Origin: Janthinobacterium sp. GW456P
Lineage (GTDB): Bacteria; Pseudomonadota; Gammaproteobacteria; Burkholderiales; Burkholderiaceae_D
Reading direction: 5' to 3'
NCBI RefSeq assembly: GCF_002127655.1
Contig: NZ_NEHB01000005.1
Span: forward strand, 116,639-180,638
DNA: 64,000 nucleotides
Position 1 is the stretch's first letter; each line of letters begins with the position of its first letter. The notes under the pieces are model-generated. The model worked only from the letters and a program-made list of their open reading frames with translations. It made no database searches and had not been told where the DNA came from. Positions 54,346 through 63,107 of the stretch are shown here, piece by piece. The position numbers and the translations under genes are program-made.

Positions 54346-56613
54346 ATGAAGAAGCAAATGATGCTGGTCACCCTGGTGCTTGCCCTGTCAGCCCACGCTG
54401 GCGCAGCCCAGACGGACAAGAGCGCCGCTCCTCCGCTACCCATGAAGCCGCTGGCCCAGCAAACGCAGGCCGCCTTGTGGGCATCGCGCGTATTGACGCG
54501 CGTCCATTACAAGGCCATGCCGCTCGACGACGCCATGTCGGAGAAAATCTTCGACCGCTATTTCAAGTCCCTGGACGCGGAAAAACTGTTCTTCGTGCAA
54601 GCCGACATCGACCGCTTCGCCCCGCTGCGCACCAAGCTCGACGACGCCATCATCAATGAAGACCTGACGGCGCCGTTCGCCATCTACAACCTCTACCAGC
54701 AGCGTTTCGACGAGCGCATGGCGTATGCGCGTGAATTGCTGAAAACCAAGTTCGACTTTACCACCGACGAGAGCTACCAGATCGACCGCGAAAAGGCCGC
54801 CTGGCCGAAGAACGACGAGGAAGTGCGCGACCTGTGGCGCAAGCGCGTCAAGAACGACTGGCTGCGCCTGAAACTGGCGGGCAAGGAAGACAAGGCTATC
54901 CGCGAGACGCTGGACAAGCGCTATGAAAGCTACACGACCCGTTCACGCAAACTCAACAGCGAAGACGTGTTCCAGATCTTCATGAACGCGTACGCCATGT
55001 CGATCGAACCGCACACCAATTACCTGGGCCCGCGCGCCTCGGATAACTTCGACATCGCCATGCGCCTGTCGCTCGAAGGCATCGGCGCCGTGCTGCAGAC
55101 GCGCGACGAATACACGGTGGTGCGCGAAGTGGTGCCGGGCAGCCCGGCCGGCCTGTCGGGCAAGCTGAAAGTGGGCGACCGCATCGTCGGCGTGGGGCAG
55201 GGCGAAAGCGGCCCCATCACCGAAGTGCTGGGCATGCGCATCGACGACGTGGTGCAATTGATCCGCGGCGCCAAGGATTCCGTGGTGCGCCTCGACATCC
55301 TGCCGGCCGATGCCGGCCCCGATGCCAAGCACGTGGTCTTGCCGCTGGTGCGCAAGAAAATCAGCATGGAAGAGCAGGCGGCGAAGAAATCGATCATCGA
55401 AGTGCGCGAGAACGGCGTCAAGCGCCGCATCGGCGTCATTGCCTTGCCGACCTTCTACCAGGACTTCGAAGCGCGCCGCCGTGGCGACAAGGACTTTAAA
55501 AGCGCCACGCGCGACGTCAGCCGTCTGCTGACCGAGCTGAAGAAGGACAAGGTCGACAACGTCCTGATCGACTTGCGCAACAACGGCGGCGGTTCGCTGA
55601 ACGAAGCCGTCGAACTGACGGGCCTGTTCATCGACAAGGGCCCGGTCGTGATGCAGCGCAATGCCGAAGGCAAGGTCGACGTGGAAAGCGACACCAATGC
55701 GGGCCTGGCTTGGGATGGCCCGATGGGCGTGCTGATCAACCGCGGCTCGGCATCGGCTTCCGAGATTTTCGCCGCCGCCGTGCAGGATTACGGCCGTGGC
55801 GTCATCATCGGCGAAGGCAGCTTCGGCAAGGGCACCGTGCAGACGCTGTTCAACCTCGACCGTTTCGGCGGCAGCGAGAAAGCCCGTTTCGGCGAGCTGA
55901 AAATGACCATCGCCCAGTTCTTCCGCATCAATGGCGGCACCACGCAGTTGCGTGGCGTCACCCCCGACATCAAGCTGCCAGCCATGTCGGACACGGAAAA
56001 CTTCGGCGAATCGAGCTATGACAATGCCCTGCCATGGGTGGCCATCAAGCCGGCGCCGTACATGCCGACGGGCGACCTGAAGGATATCGTGCCGCTGCTG
56101 GACAAGAAGCATGAAGCGCGCGTGGCCAAGGACAAGGACTTCCAGTATTTGCTCGATGACATCGCTCTCGTCGTCAAGCAGCGCAAGGAAAACCAGATTT
56201 CGCTCAATGAAACCGTGCGCCGCAAGGAGCGCGATGCCCAGGAAGCGCGCGCCAAGGCCCGTGAAAAACGCCTGATCGCGCAGATTTCGAATCCGGCCGA
56301 CGATCTGGTGGTGATTCCCGATCCGAAAGACGTGCTGAAGGGCGCGAAAGCGGCCAGCAAGACGGCCAAGCAGATCGCCGCCGTGAAGGGCGCCTTGCGC
56401 ACCGATGACGGCTTGCAGGGCGACGAGCGGGCGCTGAGCGCCGAACTCGATGCCGAAACGGCCGCCAAGAGCGCCAAGGACGTGCTGCTGAACGAAGCGG
56501 CGCGCATCCTGGCCGACGAGGTGGCGCTGATCAAGGCCGACACGCGCATGGCGGCGAAGGTCTTGCCGTATGGCGCCGATGCCAAGGCGACGCCGGTGAC
56601 GGCAGCGAAGTAA
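54346..56613 (+). CDS. prc: tail-specific (carboxy-terminal processing) protease Prc
   Basis: A 755-residue periplasmic S41A protease. It has a signal peptide ending at AGAAQ. A helical N-terminal domain leads into a PDZ domain near residues 240-330 (VVREVVPGSPAGLSGKLKVGDRIVGVGQ). The catalytic dyad is Ser470 in GSASASE and Lys495 in FGKGTVQ, 25 residues apart as in E. coli Prc. The C-terminal DUF3340-type region includes the basic, coiled RRKERDAQEARAKAREKRL. Prc trims lipoproteins and peptidoglycan enzymes. The gene is monocistronic and followed by a terminator. Confidence 0.95.
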   Translation: MKKQMMLVTLVLALSAHAGAAQTDKSAAPPLPMKPLAQQTQAALWASRVLTRVHYKAMPLDDAMSEKIFDRYFKSLDAEKLFFVQADIDRFAPLRTKLDDAIINEDLTAPFAIYNLYQQRFDERMAYARELLKTKFDFTTDESYQIDREKAAWPKNDEEVRDLWRKRVKNDWLRLKLAGKEDKAIRETLDKRYESYTTRSRKLNSEDVFQIFMNAYAMSIEPHTNYLGPRASDNFDIAMRLSLEGIGAVLQTRDEYTVVREVVPGSPAGLSGKLKVGDRIVGVGQGESGPITEVLGMRIDDVVQLIRGAKDSVVRLDILPADAGPDAKHVVLPLVRKKISMEEQAAKKSIIEVRENGVKRRIGVIALPTFYQDFEARRRGDKDFKSATRDVSRLLTELKKDKVDNVLIDLRNNGGGSLNEAVELTGLFIDKGPVVMQRNAEGKVDVESDTNAGLAWDGPMGVLINRGSASASEIFAAAVQDYGRGVIIGEGSFGKGTVQTLFNLDRFGGSEKARFGELKMTIAQFFRINGGTTQLRGVTPDIKLPAMSDTENFGESSYDNALPWVAIKPAPYMPTGDLKDIVPLLDKKHEARVAKDKDFQYLLDDIALVVKQRKENQISLNETVRRKERDAQEARAKAREKRLIAQISNPADDLVVIPDPKDVLKGAKAASKTAKQIAAVKGALRTDDGLQGDERALSAELDAETAAKSAKDVLLNEAARILADEVALIKADTRMAAKVLPYGADAKATPVTAAK

Positions 56614-56626
56614 AGTTTTCATGTAC

Positions 56627-56661
56627 AAAAAAACCGGTTCCTTGCAGAGCCGGTTTTTTTT
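56627..56661. terminator. bidirectional terminator after prc
   Basis: AAAAAACCGG and CCGGTTTTTT arms with extra pairing (TTC/GAG) around CTTGCA give a classic hairpin with T-runs in both directions. Confidence 0.85.
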
Positions 56662-56670
56662 CGCCCTGAT

Positions 56671-56811
56671 CAGTTATCTGTTTGGCGTATTTCTATCATT
56701 CCAACAATCAATTGGATCGATATGCGGCGATGCAGCATAATGCACTTGTCTCCTCTATTCTCCTCCAAGAAAATAGATTCAGCCCGCTCTCGCAGCGGGC
56801 TTTTTTTTGCC
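56671..56811 (+). ncRNA. multicopy small-RNA-like element, copy 1
   Basis: The first of three intergenic copies. The conserved core (56741-56811) reads TGCACTTGTCTCCTCTATTC, then TCCTCCAAGAAAATAGATTC, then the terminator stem AGCCCGC / GCGGGCT and eight Ts (to 56808). A first stem can form between CTATT and AATAG, exposing CUCC-rich sequence complementary to Shine-Dalgarno sites. The upstream part (56671-56740) is less conserved. No promoter is confidently assigned. The end abuts the stop of the convergent LysR gene. Confidence 0.6.
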
Positions 56812-57738
56812 TCAGATGTTGTGCGCGGGCAGCTGCACGTCGGGCTGGGCCGCCAGCAGCGCCGTGATCCAGCCGGCAAACGCCTGCAGCTTGGGCGTGG
56901 CCAACCGGCCTTGCGGCGTCAGCAGCGACATTGGCATCGGCGTCGGCGGATGATCGGCCAGCACGGCCACCAGCGCGCCGCTGTCGAGATGCTCGCGTAC
57001 CTGATACACGGCCGCCTGCGCCAGTCCCAGTCCTTGCAGCGCGCAATCGACGCTGGCGTCCGCGTCGTTGACGGCGATGGGGCCGGCCATCTGCACGCGC
57101 AGCACTTCCTTGCCTTGTTGGAAATCCCAGTCGAAGGCGCGTCCCGTGCGGCCCGAGTAATGCATGATGCCCCGGTGCGCGGCCAGGTCGGCCAGGGCCT
57201 GCGGCACGCCGTGGCGCGCCAGATAGGTGGGCGAGGCGCAGGTGACGAAGCGCATCAGGCCGATCTGCTTGCCGATGAAGGCGGAATCCTGCAAGGTGCC
57301 CACGCGCAAGGCGCAATCGATGCCTTCCTGCGTCAGGTCGACCAGGCGGTCCGTCAGGCTCAGCTGCAATTGCACGTCCGGCCAGGCGGCGTGGAAGTGC
57401 GCGATATGCGGCACGACCAACCTGCGGCCCACCGTATTGGGCAGGTTGATGCGCAGCAAGCCGCGCGGTTTTTTCGCGTCGGGACCGCGAAACGCCAGTT
57501 CCGCCGTGTCGACGGCTTTCAAAATATCAATGCAATGGCGAAAGTACTCGGCCCCTTCCGGCGTCAGCGACAAGCGGCGCGTGGTTCGCTGCAGCAATTG
57601 CGTGCCCAGGTAGGCTTCCAGCTTTTGCAGGGTGGCCGTCAGCGCCGCGCGCGGCAAATTCAAGGTCTCGGCCGCCTTGGAAAAACTGTTGGCTTCGACG
57701 ATGCGCACGAAGGTCTGCATGGCCTTGATTTTGTCCAT
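56812..57738 (-). CDS. LysR-family transcriptional regulator
   Basis: A 308-residue LysR regulator. The winged HTH is at residues 1-65 (MQTFVRIVEANSFSKAAETLNLPRAALTATLQKLEAYLGTQLLQRTTRRLSLTPEG), followed by the periplasmic-binding-like effector domain. It is of the CrgA-like group that starts MDKIKAM. It is divergent from the MFS transporter gene with 120 bases between, so it probably controls that gene and itself. The start giving MDKIKAM is chosen over an in-frame ATG 28 codons upstream because it matches the family. Confidence 0.93.
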   Translation of the reverse strand: MDKIKAMQTFVRIVEANSFSKAAETLNLPRAALTATLQKLEAYLGTQLLQRTTRRLSLTPEGAEYFRHCIDILKAVDTAELAFRGPDAKKPRGLLRINLPNTVGRRLVVPHIAHFHAAWPDVQLQLSLTDRLVDLTQEGIDCALRVGTLQDSAFIGKQIGLMRFVTCASPTYLARHGVPQALADLAAHRGIMHYSGRTGRAFDWDFQQGKEVLRVQMAGPIAVNDADASVDCALQGLGLAQAAVYQVREHLDSGALVAVLADHPPTPMPMSLLTPQGRLATPKLQAFAGWITALLAAQPDVQLPAHNI

Positions 57739-57858
57739 AGGATAGCTTCCATTATCATTGTTCATTTTATGTGAAAAGTATAAGTGGATTATGCCCTGAT
57801 TATCTTTGCCGCAGTTTTGCATAGAATGGCGACATCCCTACCGAACCGAGGAAACAAC

Positions 57859-59085
57859 ATGAACAAGGCCTCTTCCCGCGCGGCTGTCGCCGCGTCCCAC
57901 GACATCGCACCGGCCATGGTGCTGCTGCTGGCCATCGCTTCCGGCCTCATCGTCGCCAATCTGTATTACGCGCAAACCCTGGTCGGGCCCATCAGCGCCT
58001 CGACGGGCCTGTCGGCCAAGGCGGCCGGGCTGATCGTTACCCTGACACAGGTCGGCTATACCCTGGGTCTGCTGTTTGTCGTGCCGCTGGGCGACTTGCT
58101 GGAAAACCGCCGCCTGATCGTCACGGCCTTGCTGGTGACGGCCACAGCCCTGGTGGCGGCGGCCCTCTCCACGGGCCCCATCGTCTTCCTGGCCGCCGCG
58201 CTGGCCATCGGCCTCGGCTCCGTGGCGGCGCAGGTGATCGTGCCGTTTGCCGCCCACCTGTCGCAGGAAGCGACGCGGGGACAAACCGTGGGCAAGGTGG
58301 TCAGCGGCTTGTTGCTGGGTATCATGCTGGCCCGTCCCGTGGCGTCGCTGGTGGCCGCGCACGCCAGCTGGCACGTGGTGTTTGGCGGCGCCGCCGTGCT
58401 GATGGTATTGCTGGCGCTGGTGCTGCGCCGCGCCTTGCCCGTGCGTCAGCCCGTGTCGAGCATGCGCTATCCGGCCTTGATGGCCTCGCTGTGGCATTTG
58501 CTGCTGGGTACGCCCGTGCTGCGCCGCCGCGCCGCCTATCACGCGGGTTTGTTTGGCGCTTTCAGCCTGTTCTGGACCGTCACGCCGCTGGTGCTGGCCA
58601 GCCCCGCGTTCGGTCTGTCGCAAACGGGCATCGCCATCTTCGCCCTGGTGGGCATGGCGGGCGCCGTCGCCTCGCCCATCGCGGGCCGCCTGGCGGACGC
58701 GGGCCACACCTTGCCGGCCACGGCTGCCGCGCTGGCGCTGGGCATCGCCGCGTTTGCCTTGCCCATGTTCGCCCCGGAATCGACACATGTGGCGCTGGGC
58801 TTGCTGGTGGTGGCGTCCATCGTGCTCGACATGGGCGTGGCGGCCAACCTGGTACTGGGCCAGCGCGCCATCTTCAGCCTGGGCGCGGAAGTGCGGGGCC
58901 GCCTGAACGGCCTGTATTTCGCGCTGTTCTTCGCCGGCGGCGCGGCCGGTTCGGCCATCGGCGCCTGGGTGTATGCCAGCTATGGCTGGCCAGCAACCTT
59001 GCTGACCGGCATGGCGTTTCCGGGCTTGGCCCTGCTGGTGTGGCTGGCAGAATTTTTGCCGCTGGCCGCGCGCCGCACGGCTTGA
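57859..59085 (+). CDS. MFS transporter (putative efflux)
   Basis: A 408-residue inner-membrane transporter with 12 predicted segments. The MFS motif A region follows segment 2 (GYTLGLLFVVPLGDLLENRRLI), and VVSGLLLGIMLARPVASLVA is typical of the drug/sugar exporter branch. The ATG has GAGGAAACAAC upstream. The divergent LysR gene suggests ligand-induced export. Substrate unknown. Copy 2 of the small-RNA-like element follows the gene. Confidence 0.9.
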   Translation: MNKASSRAAVAASHDIAPAMVLLLAIASGLIVANLYYAQTLVGPISASTGLSAKAAGLIVTLTQVGYTLGLLFVVPLGDLLENRRLIVTALLVTATALVAAALSTGPIVFLAAALAIGLGSVAAQVIVPFAAHLSQEATRGQTVGKVVSGLLLGIMLARPVASLVAAHASWHVVFGGAAVLMVLLALVLRRALPVRQPVSSMRYPALMASLWHLLLGTPVLRRRAAYHAGLFGAFSLFWTVTPLVLASPAFGLSQTGIAIFALVGMAGAVASPIAGRLADAGHTLPATAAALALGIAAFALPMFAPESTHVALGLLVVASIVLDMGVAANLVLGQRAIFSLGAEVRGRLNGLYFALFFAGGAAGSAIGAWVYASYGWPATLLTGMAFPGLALLVWLAEFLPLAARRTA

Positions 59086-59106
59086 AACCCTGATGGCGTC
59101 TCATTA

Positions 59107-59240
59107 TCACTGATGGATATTTCTATCATCATGAATATAAAGTGGCGTGATATACCGCAATGCCGCAAGATGCACTTGTCTCCTCTATCTCCTCCAAGGA
59201 AATAGATTCAGCCCGCTCCCGCAGCGGGCTTTTTTTTGCC
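59107..59240 (+). ncRNA. multicopy small-RNA-like element, copy 2
   Basis: The core (59171-59240) is nearly identical to copies 1 and 3: TGTCTCCTCTATCTCCTCCA, then AGGAAATAG, then AGCCCGC / GCGGGCT and eight Ts. Unlike copy 1, its upstream 40 bases (TATTTCTATCATCATGAATA onward) also match copy 3. A stem CTATCTCC / GGAAATAG with loop TCCAA can form ahead of the terminator. It lies 22 bases past the MFS stop and ends next to the convergent membrane-protein gene. Confidence 0.65.
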
Positions 59241-59243
59241 TCT

Positions 59244-60290
59244 TTATTTGCGCAGTTTGCCATCGGCATCACAATAGCCATAACGTTGGGGACTGCCGCA
59301 CCAGCCAGCTTCCTTCTGTGCTTCGGCTAGCTGGTTGCAATGCACGGTGCGGAAATGTGTCGGCAGATAGCTTTTTAATGTGGCATCAGAGATATTTCGA
59401 GGGGAAATTTTTTCGCCTTGCGGGGGCGGCGGGAAAGTCGCTGCAATCGCGCGATCCGCTACATTGTCAATGAAGAGGACAGTTTCACCCTCCTGCACCT
59501 GGCACATATGATTGGTAGTGAAGTCATAACGTTCAGCGGCCTTGATCATGAACAGTGGCCCCTTGTTTGAAATGCCCTGGATCATGGCCTGGGCCGCCGA
59601 ATAACTTCCGATAAAGCCAGCAAGGGAGATTGCAAAGAGGAAGTAAGTGGTTTTTTTATTGGTCTTGAAATCGAAAATAAACAAGAACAACAGAAAAATG
59701 ACCTCGAAAATGATTGCCAGCACAGCATAGGCAAAGGCGCTGAACGAGAAGGCAAATATCAGGGTGGCGAGGCCAAACGAAAAGGGCAGGTAGGACGGCG
59801 GAAAAGGAAAATTGGCCGCAAAAAAATCGACAGCGCTCAGGCGCGAAAAAATCACGCAGGCAGACACCGCCAGGGAAACCCCCACTTTTGCCAACAGGCT
59901 TGCAAAAACGGAATTCAGCGAAAATAGTACCCATGCAATGCCTGACACCCCAACGACGAGAATGCCTGTCAGCGCCACCTGTTCGAGGATGTAATTTACA
60001 TAATCATCTGTTTCCTGGATATGCAGGTGCGAGATCAGGAGGATCAGGCCGCCTATCGTGGCAATGGAAAAAATAACAAGTGAAATAATGGTCTTGGGAT
60101 CGTTATATCTTTCGATCAGCGCAGGAATGATTTTTTCGGTGTCGGGAGATATCTTGACGATGAATCTTCTGATGCTCTCCTTGTTTTCACGCAGCGCCAT
60201 ATAACTGAAGATTACTCCCGCTGGCGGAATGGTGATGGATGTCAGGATGCACAGCAGTATGAATAAGATTATTTTTACTATCTTCATCAT
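59244..60290 (-). CDS. integral membrane protein of unknown function (348 aa)
   Basis: A 348-residue protein with about seven hydrophobic segments over residues 5-235. A soluble C-terminal part of about 110 residues follows, with FDFTTNHMCQVQEGETVLFIDN and a Cys-rich end (VHCNQLAE...GWCGSPQRYGYCDADG). Codon use and base composition are more AT-rich than in the neighbours, which suggests acquisition. No clear ribosome-binding site precedes the ATG-ATG pair at the start. I recognise no family. Confidence 0.7.
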   Translation of the reverse strand: MMKIVKIILFILLCILTSITIPPAGVIFSYMALRENKESIRRFIVKISPDTEKIIPALIERYNDPKTIISLVIFSIATIGGLILLISHLHIQETDDYVNYILEQVALTGILVVGVSGIAWVLFSLNSVFASLLAKVGVSLAVSACVIFSRLSAVDFFAANFPFPPSYLPFSFGLATLIFAFSFSAFAYAVLAIIFEVIFLLFLFIFDFKTNKKTTYFLFAISLAGFIGSYSAAQAMIQGISNKGPLFMIKAAERYDFTTNHMCQVQEGETVLFIDNVADRAIAATFPPPPQGEKISPRNISDATLKSYLPTHFRTVHCNQLAEAQKEAGWCGSPQRYGYCDADGKLRK

Positions 60291-60534
60291 TGTTATTGGG
60301 CAGTATCGTCGGCGGATGTTTAAATGGAAACCTGCGTGCGGAATATAGCACGCATTATTTGGCATGGACTGCGGTGAATCGCATGGCGTGAGAAATTGTG
60401 TGGGCCTGAAAAACCACTGGCGAGCGACGCAGAGTGGGCGATGGACATGGAAAATGCCACCAGCCCTGAACCCTTGGTTGCGGCAACCCGCATTTACCGC
60501 AAGCTTGCTGTCAAGAACGGCTGTGGGGCAAGGC

Positions 60535-61218
60535 TTACATCACCACCAGATCGAGCGCGCGCATGAAGTTGGCCGCCTGCGCATGCGTGATGACAGCGCC
60601 TTTCAGCAGCGCAGCTTCGCTCAGTTTGAACCCGTCGATATCGACGCCGCGCAAGTCCGCGCCCTGGAACTTCGCCAGTTTGATGGTGGCATTGCGCAAG
60701 CTGCCGCCTTCGAAAACGGCGTCGCGGAAGTCGCAGCCGGCCAGGTAGGCGTCGGAAAAATCCAGCTGCTTTAATATCGCCTTGCGGAACGAAAAGCCGC
60801 GCAGGTCGGCGCCCACCAGCAGGCTGTCGTCGAAGGTCAAGCCCAGGTGGGCCGCTTCCTCGAACGAGGCGCCCGTCAGCTTGCAGCCGCGGTAGGTGAC
60901 CGAGGCCAGCTTGGCGCGCCGCCACTTCGTGTTGTTCAGGTCGCAGCCTTCGAAATTCGCGTCGACGGCATCGACCGATTCGAAGTCGGCGCTGCCGGCG
61001 CGGCAGCGGCGCCAGGTGCTGCGTGCCAGCTTGCTGGCAAATAAATTTGTTTCGGCAAAGGTGCAGCGTTCAAAGGTGCAGCCCTGCAAATCGAGGCGCG
61101 ACAAGTCTTCGCCATCGAAGGCGCAATCGATGAAGTGGCGCACAGGTAGGGCCAGTTGCTGCTCGATACCGGCGCGGTCCAGGGTCATGCCAGTTACTGC
61201 GGTGTCGTGTGTTGCCAT
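60535..61218 (-). CDS. pentapeptide-repeat protein (Qnr/McbG-like)
   Basis: A 227-residue protein built of pentapeptide repeats with the A(D/N)LXX pattern: [64 protein letters not shown]. The folded right-handed beta helix would mimic DNA, as in Qnr and McbG, which protect gyrase. Here that role is only a possibility. GAGGA lies upstream of the chosen ATG, and a longer frame to 61344 has no ribosome-binding site. Confidence 0.88.
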   Translation of the reverse strand: MATHDTAVTGMTLDRAGIEQQLALPVRHFIDCAFDGEDLSRLDLQGCTFERCTFAETNLFASKLARSTWRRCRAGSADFESVDAVDANFEGCDLNNTKWRRAKLASVTYRGCKLTGASFEEAAHLGLTFDDSLLVGADLRGFSFRKAILKQLDFSDAYLAGCDFRDAVFEGGSLRNATIKLAKFQGADLRGVDIDGFKLSEAALLKGAVITHAQAANFMRALDLVVM

Positions 61219-61526
61219 CCGTTTTTTATTCCTCATCAAAACAGGGGAGGGATGGCGCGGCGGGAAAATGCACGAACCAGAACACCTCCCCGGCTGGTGG
61301 TACAGCCAAGGGGCAGCGCCGTGGGTCCGCGTGGGCGGGAGCATGCCGGACTGTGCCGGGCACTTACCGGGTTACCAACCGGTGCGCTCATTTTCGATCA
61401 GCCTGCATTGTAACGACTCTGCAGCACCCTTGCCAGTGCCCGATAAACCGGGTTAGACTCGTTGCAGGCGCACTCATTGCGCCAACGTCGCTCGGACGGA
61501 TCCGGGCGCTTACGTATAGAGATACC
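61219..61526. other. intergenic region with the alaC promoter
   Basis: No gene. TTGCCA (61430-61435) and TAGACT (61454-61459) with an 18-base spacer form a plausible sigma-70 promoter 68 bases before the aminotransferase ATG. Confidence 0.5.
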
Positions 61527-62744
61527 ATGACCGACAGCCAAGCTCCGCGCAGCTTTTCGCGCATCAATCGTCTTCCCCCCTACGTTTTCAATATTACCGC
61601 CGAACTCAAGATGGCCGCGCGCCGCCGTGGCGAGGACATCATCGACATGTCGATGGGCAATCCCGATGGCGCCACGCCGGCCCACATCGTGGACAAGCTG
61701 GTCGAAACGGTCAAACGTCCCGACACGCACGGCTATTCCGCCTCCAAGGGCATTCCGCGACTGCGCCGCGCGATTGCACACTGGTACAAGAAGCGCTACG
61801 AGGTCGACATCGACCCGGACAGCGAAGCCATCGTCACCATCGGCTCGAAAGAGGGCCTGGCCCATTTGATGCTGGCGACCCTGGACCGGGGCGACACGGT
61901 GCTGGTGCCGAACCCCAGCTACCCGATCCACATCTGGGGCGCCGTCATCGCGGGCGCCGATATCCGTTCCGTGCGCATGGGGCCGGGCGTGGACTTCTTT
62001 GCCGAACTGGAACGGGCGATCCGCGAAAGCTACCCGAAGCCGAAGATGATGGTGCTGGGTTTCCCGTCCAACCCCACGGCGCAATGCGTGGAACTGGAGT
62101 TTTTCGAGCGCGTCGTCGCGCTGGCGAAGCAGCACAATATTTTGGTGGTGCACGACCTGGCGTATGCCGACATCACCTTCGATGGCTGGAAGGCGCCGTC
62201 CATCATGCAGGTGCCGGGCGCGCGCGACGTGGCCGTCGAGTTTTTCACCATGTCGAAAAGCTACAACATGGCGGGCTGGCGCATCGGCTTCATGGTGGGC
62301 AATGCCGAACTGGTGGCGGCCCTGGCGCGCATCAAGAGCTACCACGATTATGGCAGTTTCACGCCCGTGCAAGTGGCGGCCATTGCCGCGCTGGAAGGCG
62401 ACCAAAGCTGCGTGACGGACATCTGCGCGCAGTACCAGCGCCGCCGCGACGTGCTGGTGAAAGGCTTGCATGAAGCAGGCTGGATGGTGGAGAAACCGAA
62501 GGCGTCGATGTATATCTGGGCGCATATCCCGGAGGCTTACCGCCACCTGGGCTCGCTGGAATTTGCCAAGCTGCTGCTGCAAAAAGCCAAGGTGAGCGTG
62601 TCGCCTGGCATCGGTTTCGGCGAATACGGCGATGAATACGTGCGCTTCGCCCTGATCGAAAACGAGGCCCGTGTGCGGCAGGCGTTGCGGGGCATCAAGA
62701 ATATGTTGCGTTCCGGCGACGGAAAGCCGGAAGCGGCAGCATAA
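61527..62744 (+). CDS. alaC: alanine/glutamate-type aminotransferase AlaC
   Basis: A 405-residue class I PLP aminotransferase. The PLP Lys is in [28 protein letters not shown] and [15 protein letters not shown] are characteristic of the AlaC/YfdZ group, which makes alanine from pyruvate and glutamate. In many betaproteobacteria this gene precedes homoserine dehydrogenase; here it is followed by copy 3 of the small-RNA-like element and metE. The start is the ATG giving [10 protein letters not shown]. Confidence 0.9.
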   Translation: MTDSQAPRSFSRINRLPPYVFNITAELKMAARRRGEDIIDMSMGNPDGATPAHIVDKLVETVKRPDTHGYSASKGIPRLRRAIAHWYKKRYEVDIDPDSEAIVTIGSKEGLAHLMLATLDRGDTVLVPNPSYPIHIWGAVIAGADIRSVRMGPGVDFFAELERAIRESYPKPKMMVLGFPSNPTAQCVELEFFERVVALAKQHNILVVHDLAYADITFDGWKAPSIMQVPGARDVAVEFFTMSKSYNMAGWRIGFMVGNAELVAALARIKSYHDYGSFTPVQVAAIAALEGDQSCVTDICAQYQRRRDVLVKGLHEAGWMVEKPKASMYIWAHIPEAYRHLGSLEFAKLLLQKAKVSVSPGIGFGEYGDEYVRFALIENEARVRQALRGIKNMLRSGDGKPEAAA

Positions 62745-62778
62745 AAATTGCCGCATGGAATGCTTTGTTGCCCCTAAT

Positions 62779-62914
62779 ATCACTATTGCGTATTTCTGAC
62801 ATCACGAATATAAAGTGGTTTTATATGCTGCAACGCGGCATCATTCATCTGTCTCCTCTATCTTCCTCCAAGGAAATAGATTCAGCCCGCTCCCGCAGCG
62901 GGCTTTTTTTTGCC
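62779..62914 (+). ncRNA. multicopy small-RNA-like element, copy 3
   Basis: The core (62843-62914) is TGTCTCCTCTATCTTCCTCC, then AAGGAAATAG, then AGCCCGC / GCGGGCT and eight Ts. The stem CTAT-TTCC / GGAAATAG with loop TCCAA is the best paired of the three. The upstream part (from TATTTCTGACATCACGAATA) matches copy 2. An additional 5' stem (TGCTGC / GCGGCA, 62826-62840) is seen only here. It lies about 200 bases before metE. Confidence 0.65.
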
Positions 62915-63011
62915 TGTCGTTTTGCTCCTGGGCACCGGCCGGCACGCACGGCGAACCAGGTGCTCGACTACTCGCGGCACGGCCTCCTGAAGACGTTCAA
63001 GCCTACACATG

Positions 63012-63059
63012 CATGAAAATTAATAATGGATTTATGAAGTTTTACCATTATTTTTCATG
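63012..63059 (+). promoter_or_regulatory. long inverted repeat upstream of metE
   Basis: CATGAAAATTAATAATGG and CCATTATTTTTCATG form interrupted 15-base arms across 15 bases in the leader 49 bases before the ATG. The arms contain TGAA/TTCA blocks of the kind LysR-type MetR regulators bind. It could be that operator or an mRNA hairpin. No metR gene is in the window. Confidence 0.5.
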
Positions 63060-63107
63060 GATGAAAGCCTCTATGATGACCCCACACTTCACTGGGAGGC
63101 AATCACC

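Noticed and set aside
62915-63107. Cobalamin or SAM riboswitch before metE
   Set aside because: No conserved riboswitch core could be recognised; only an inverted repeat is present.
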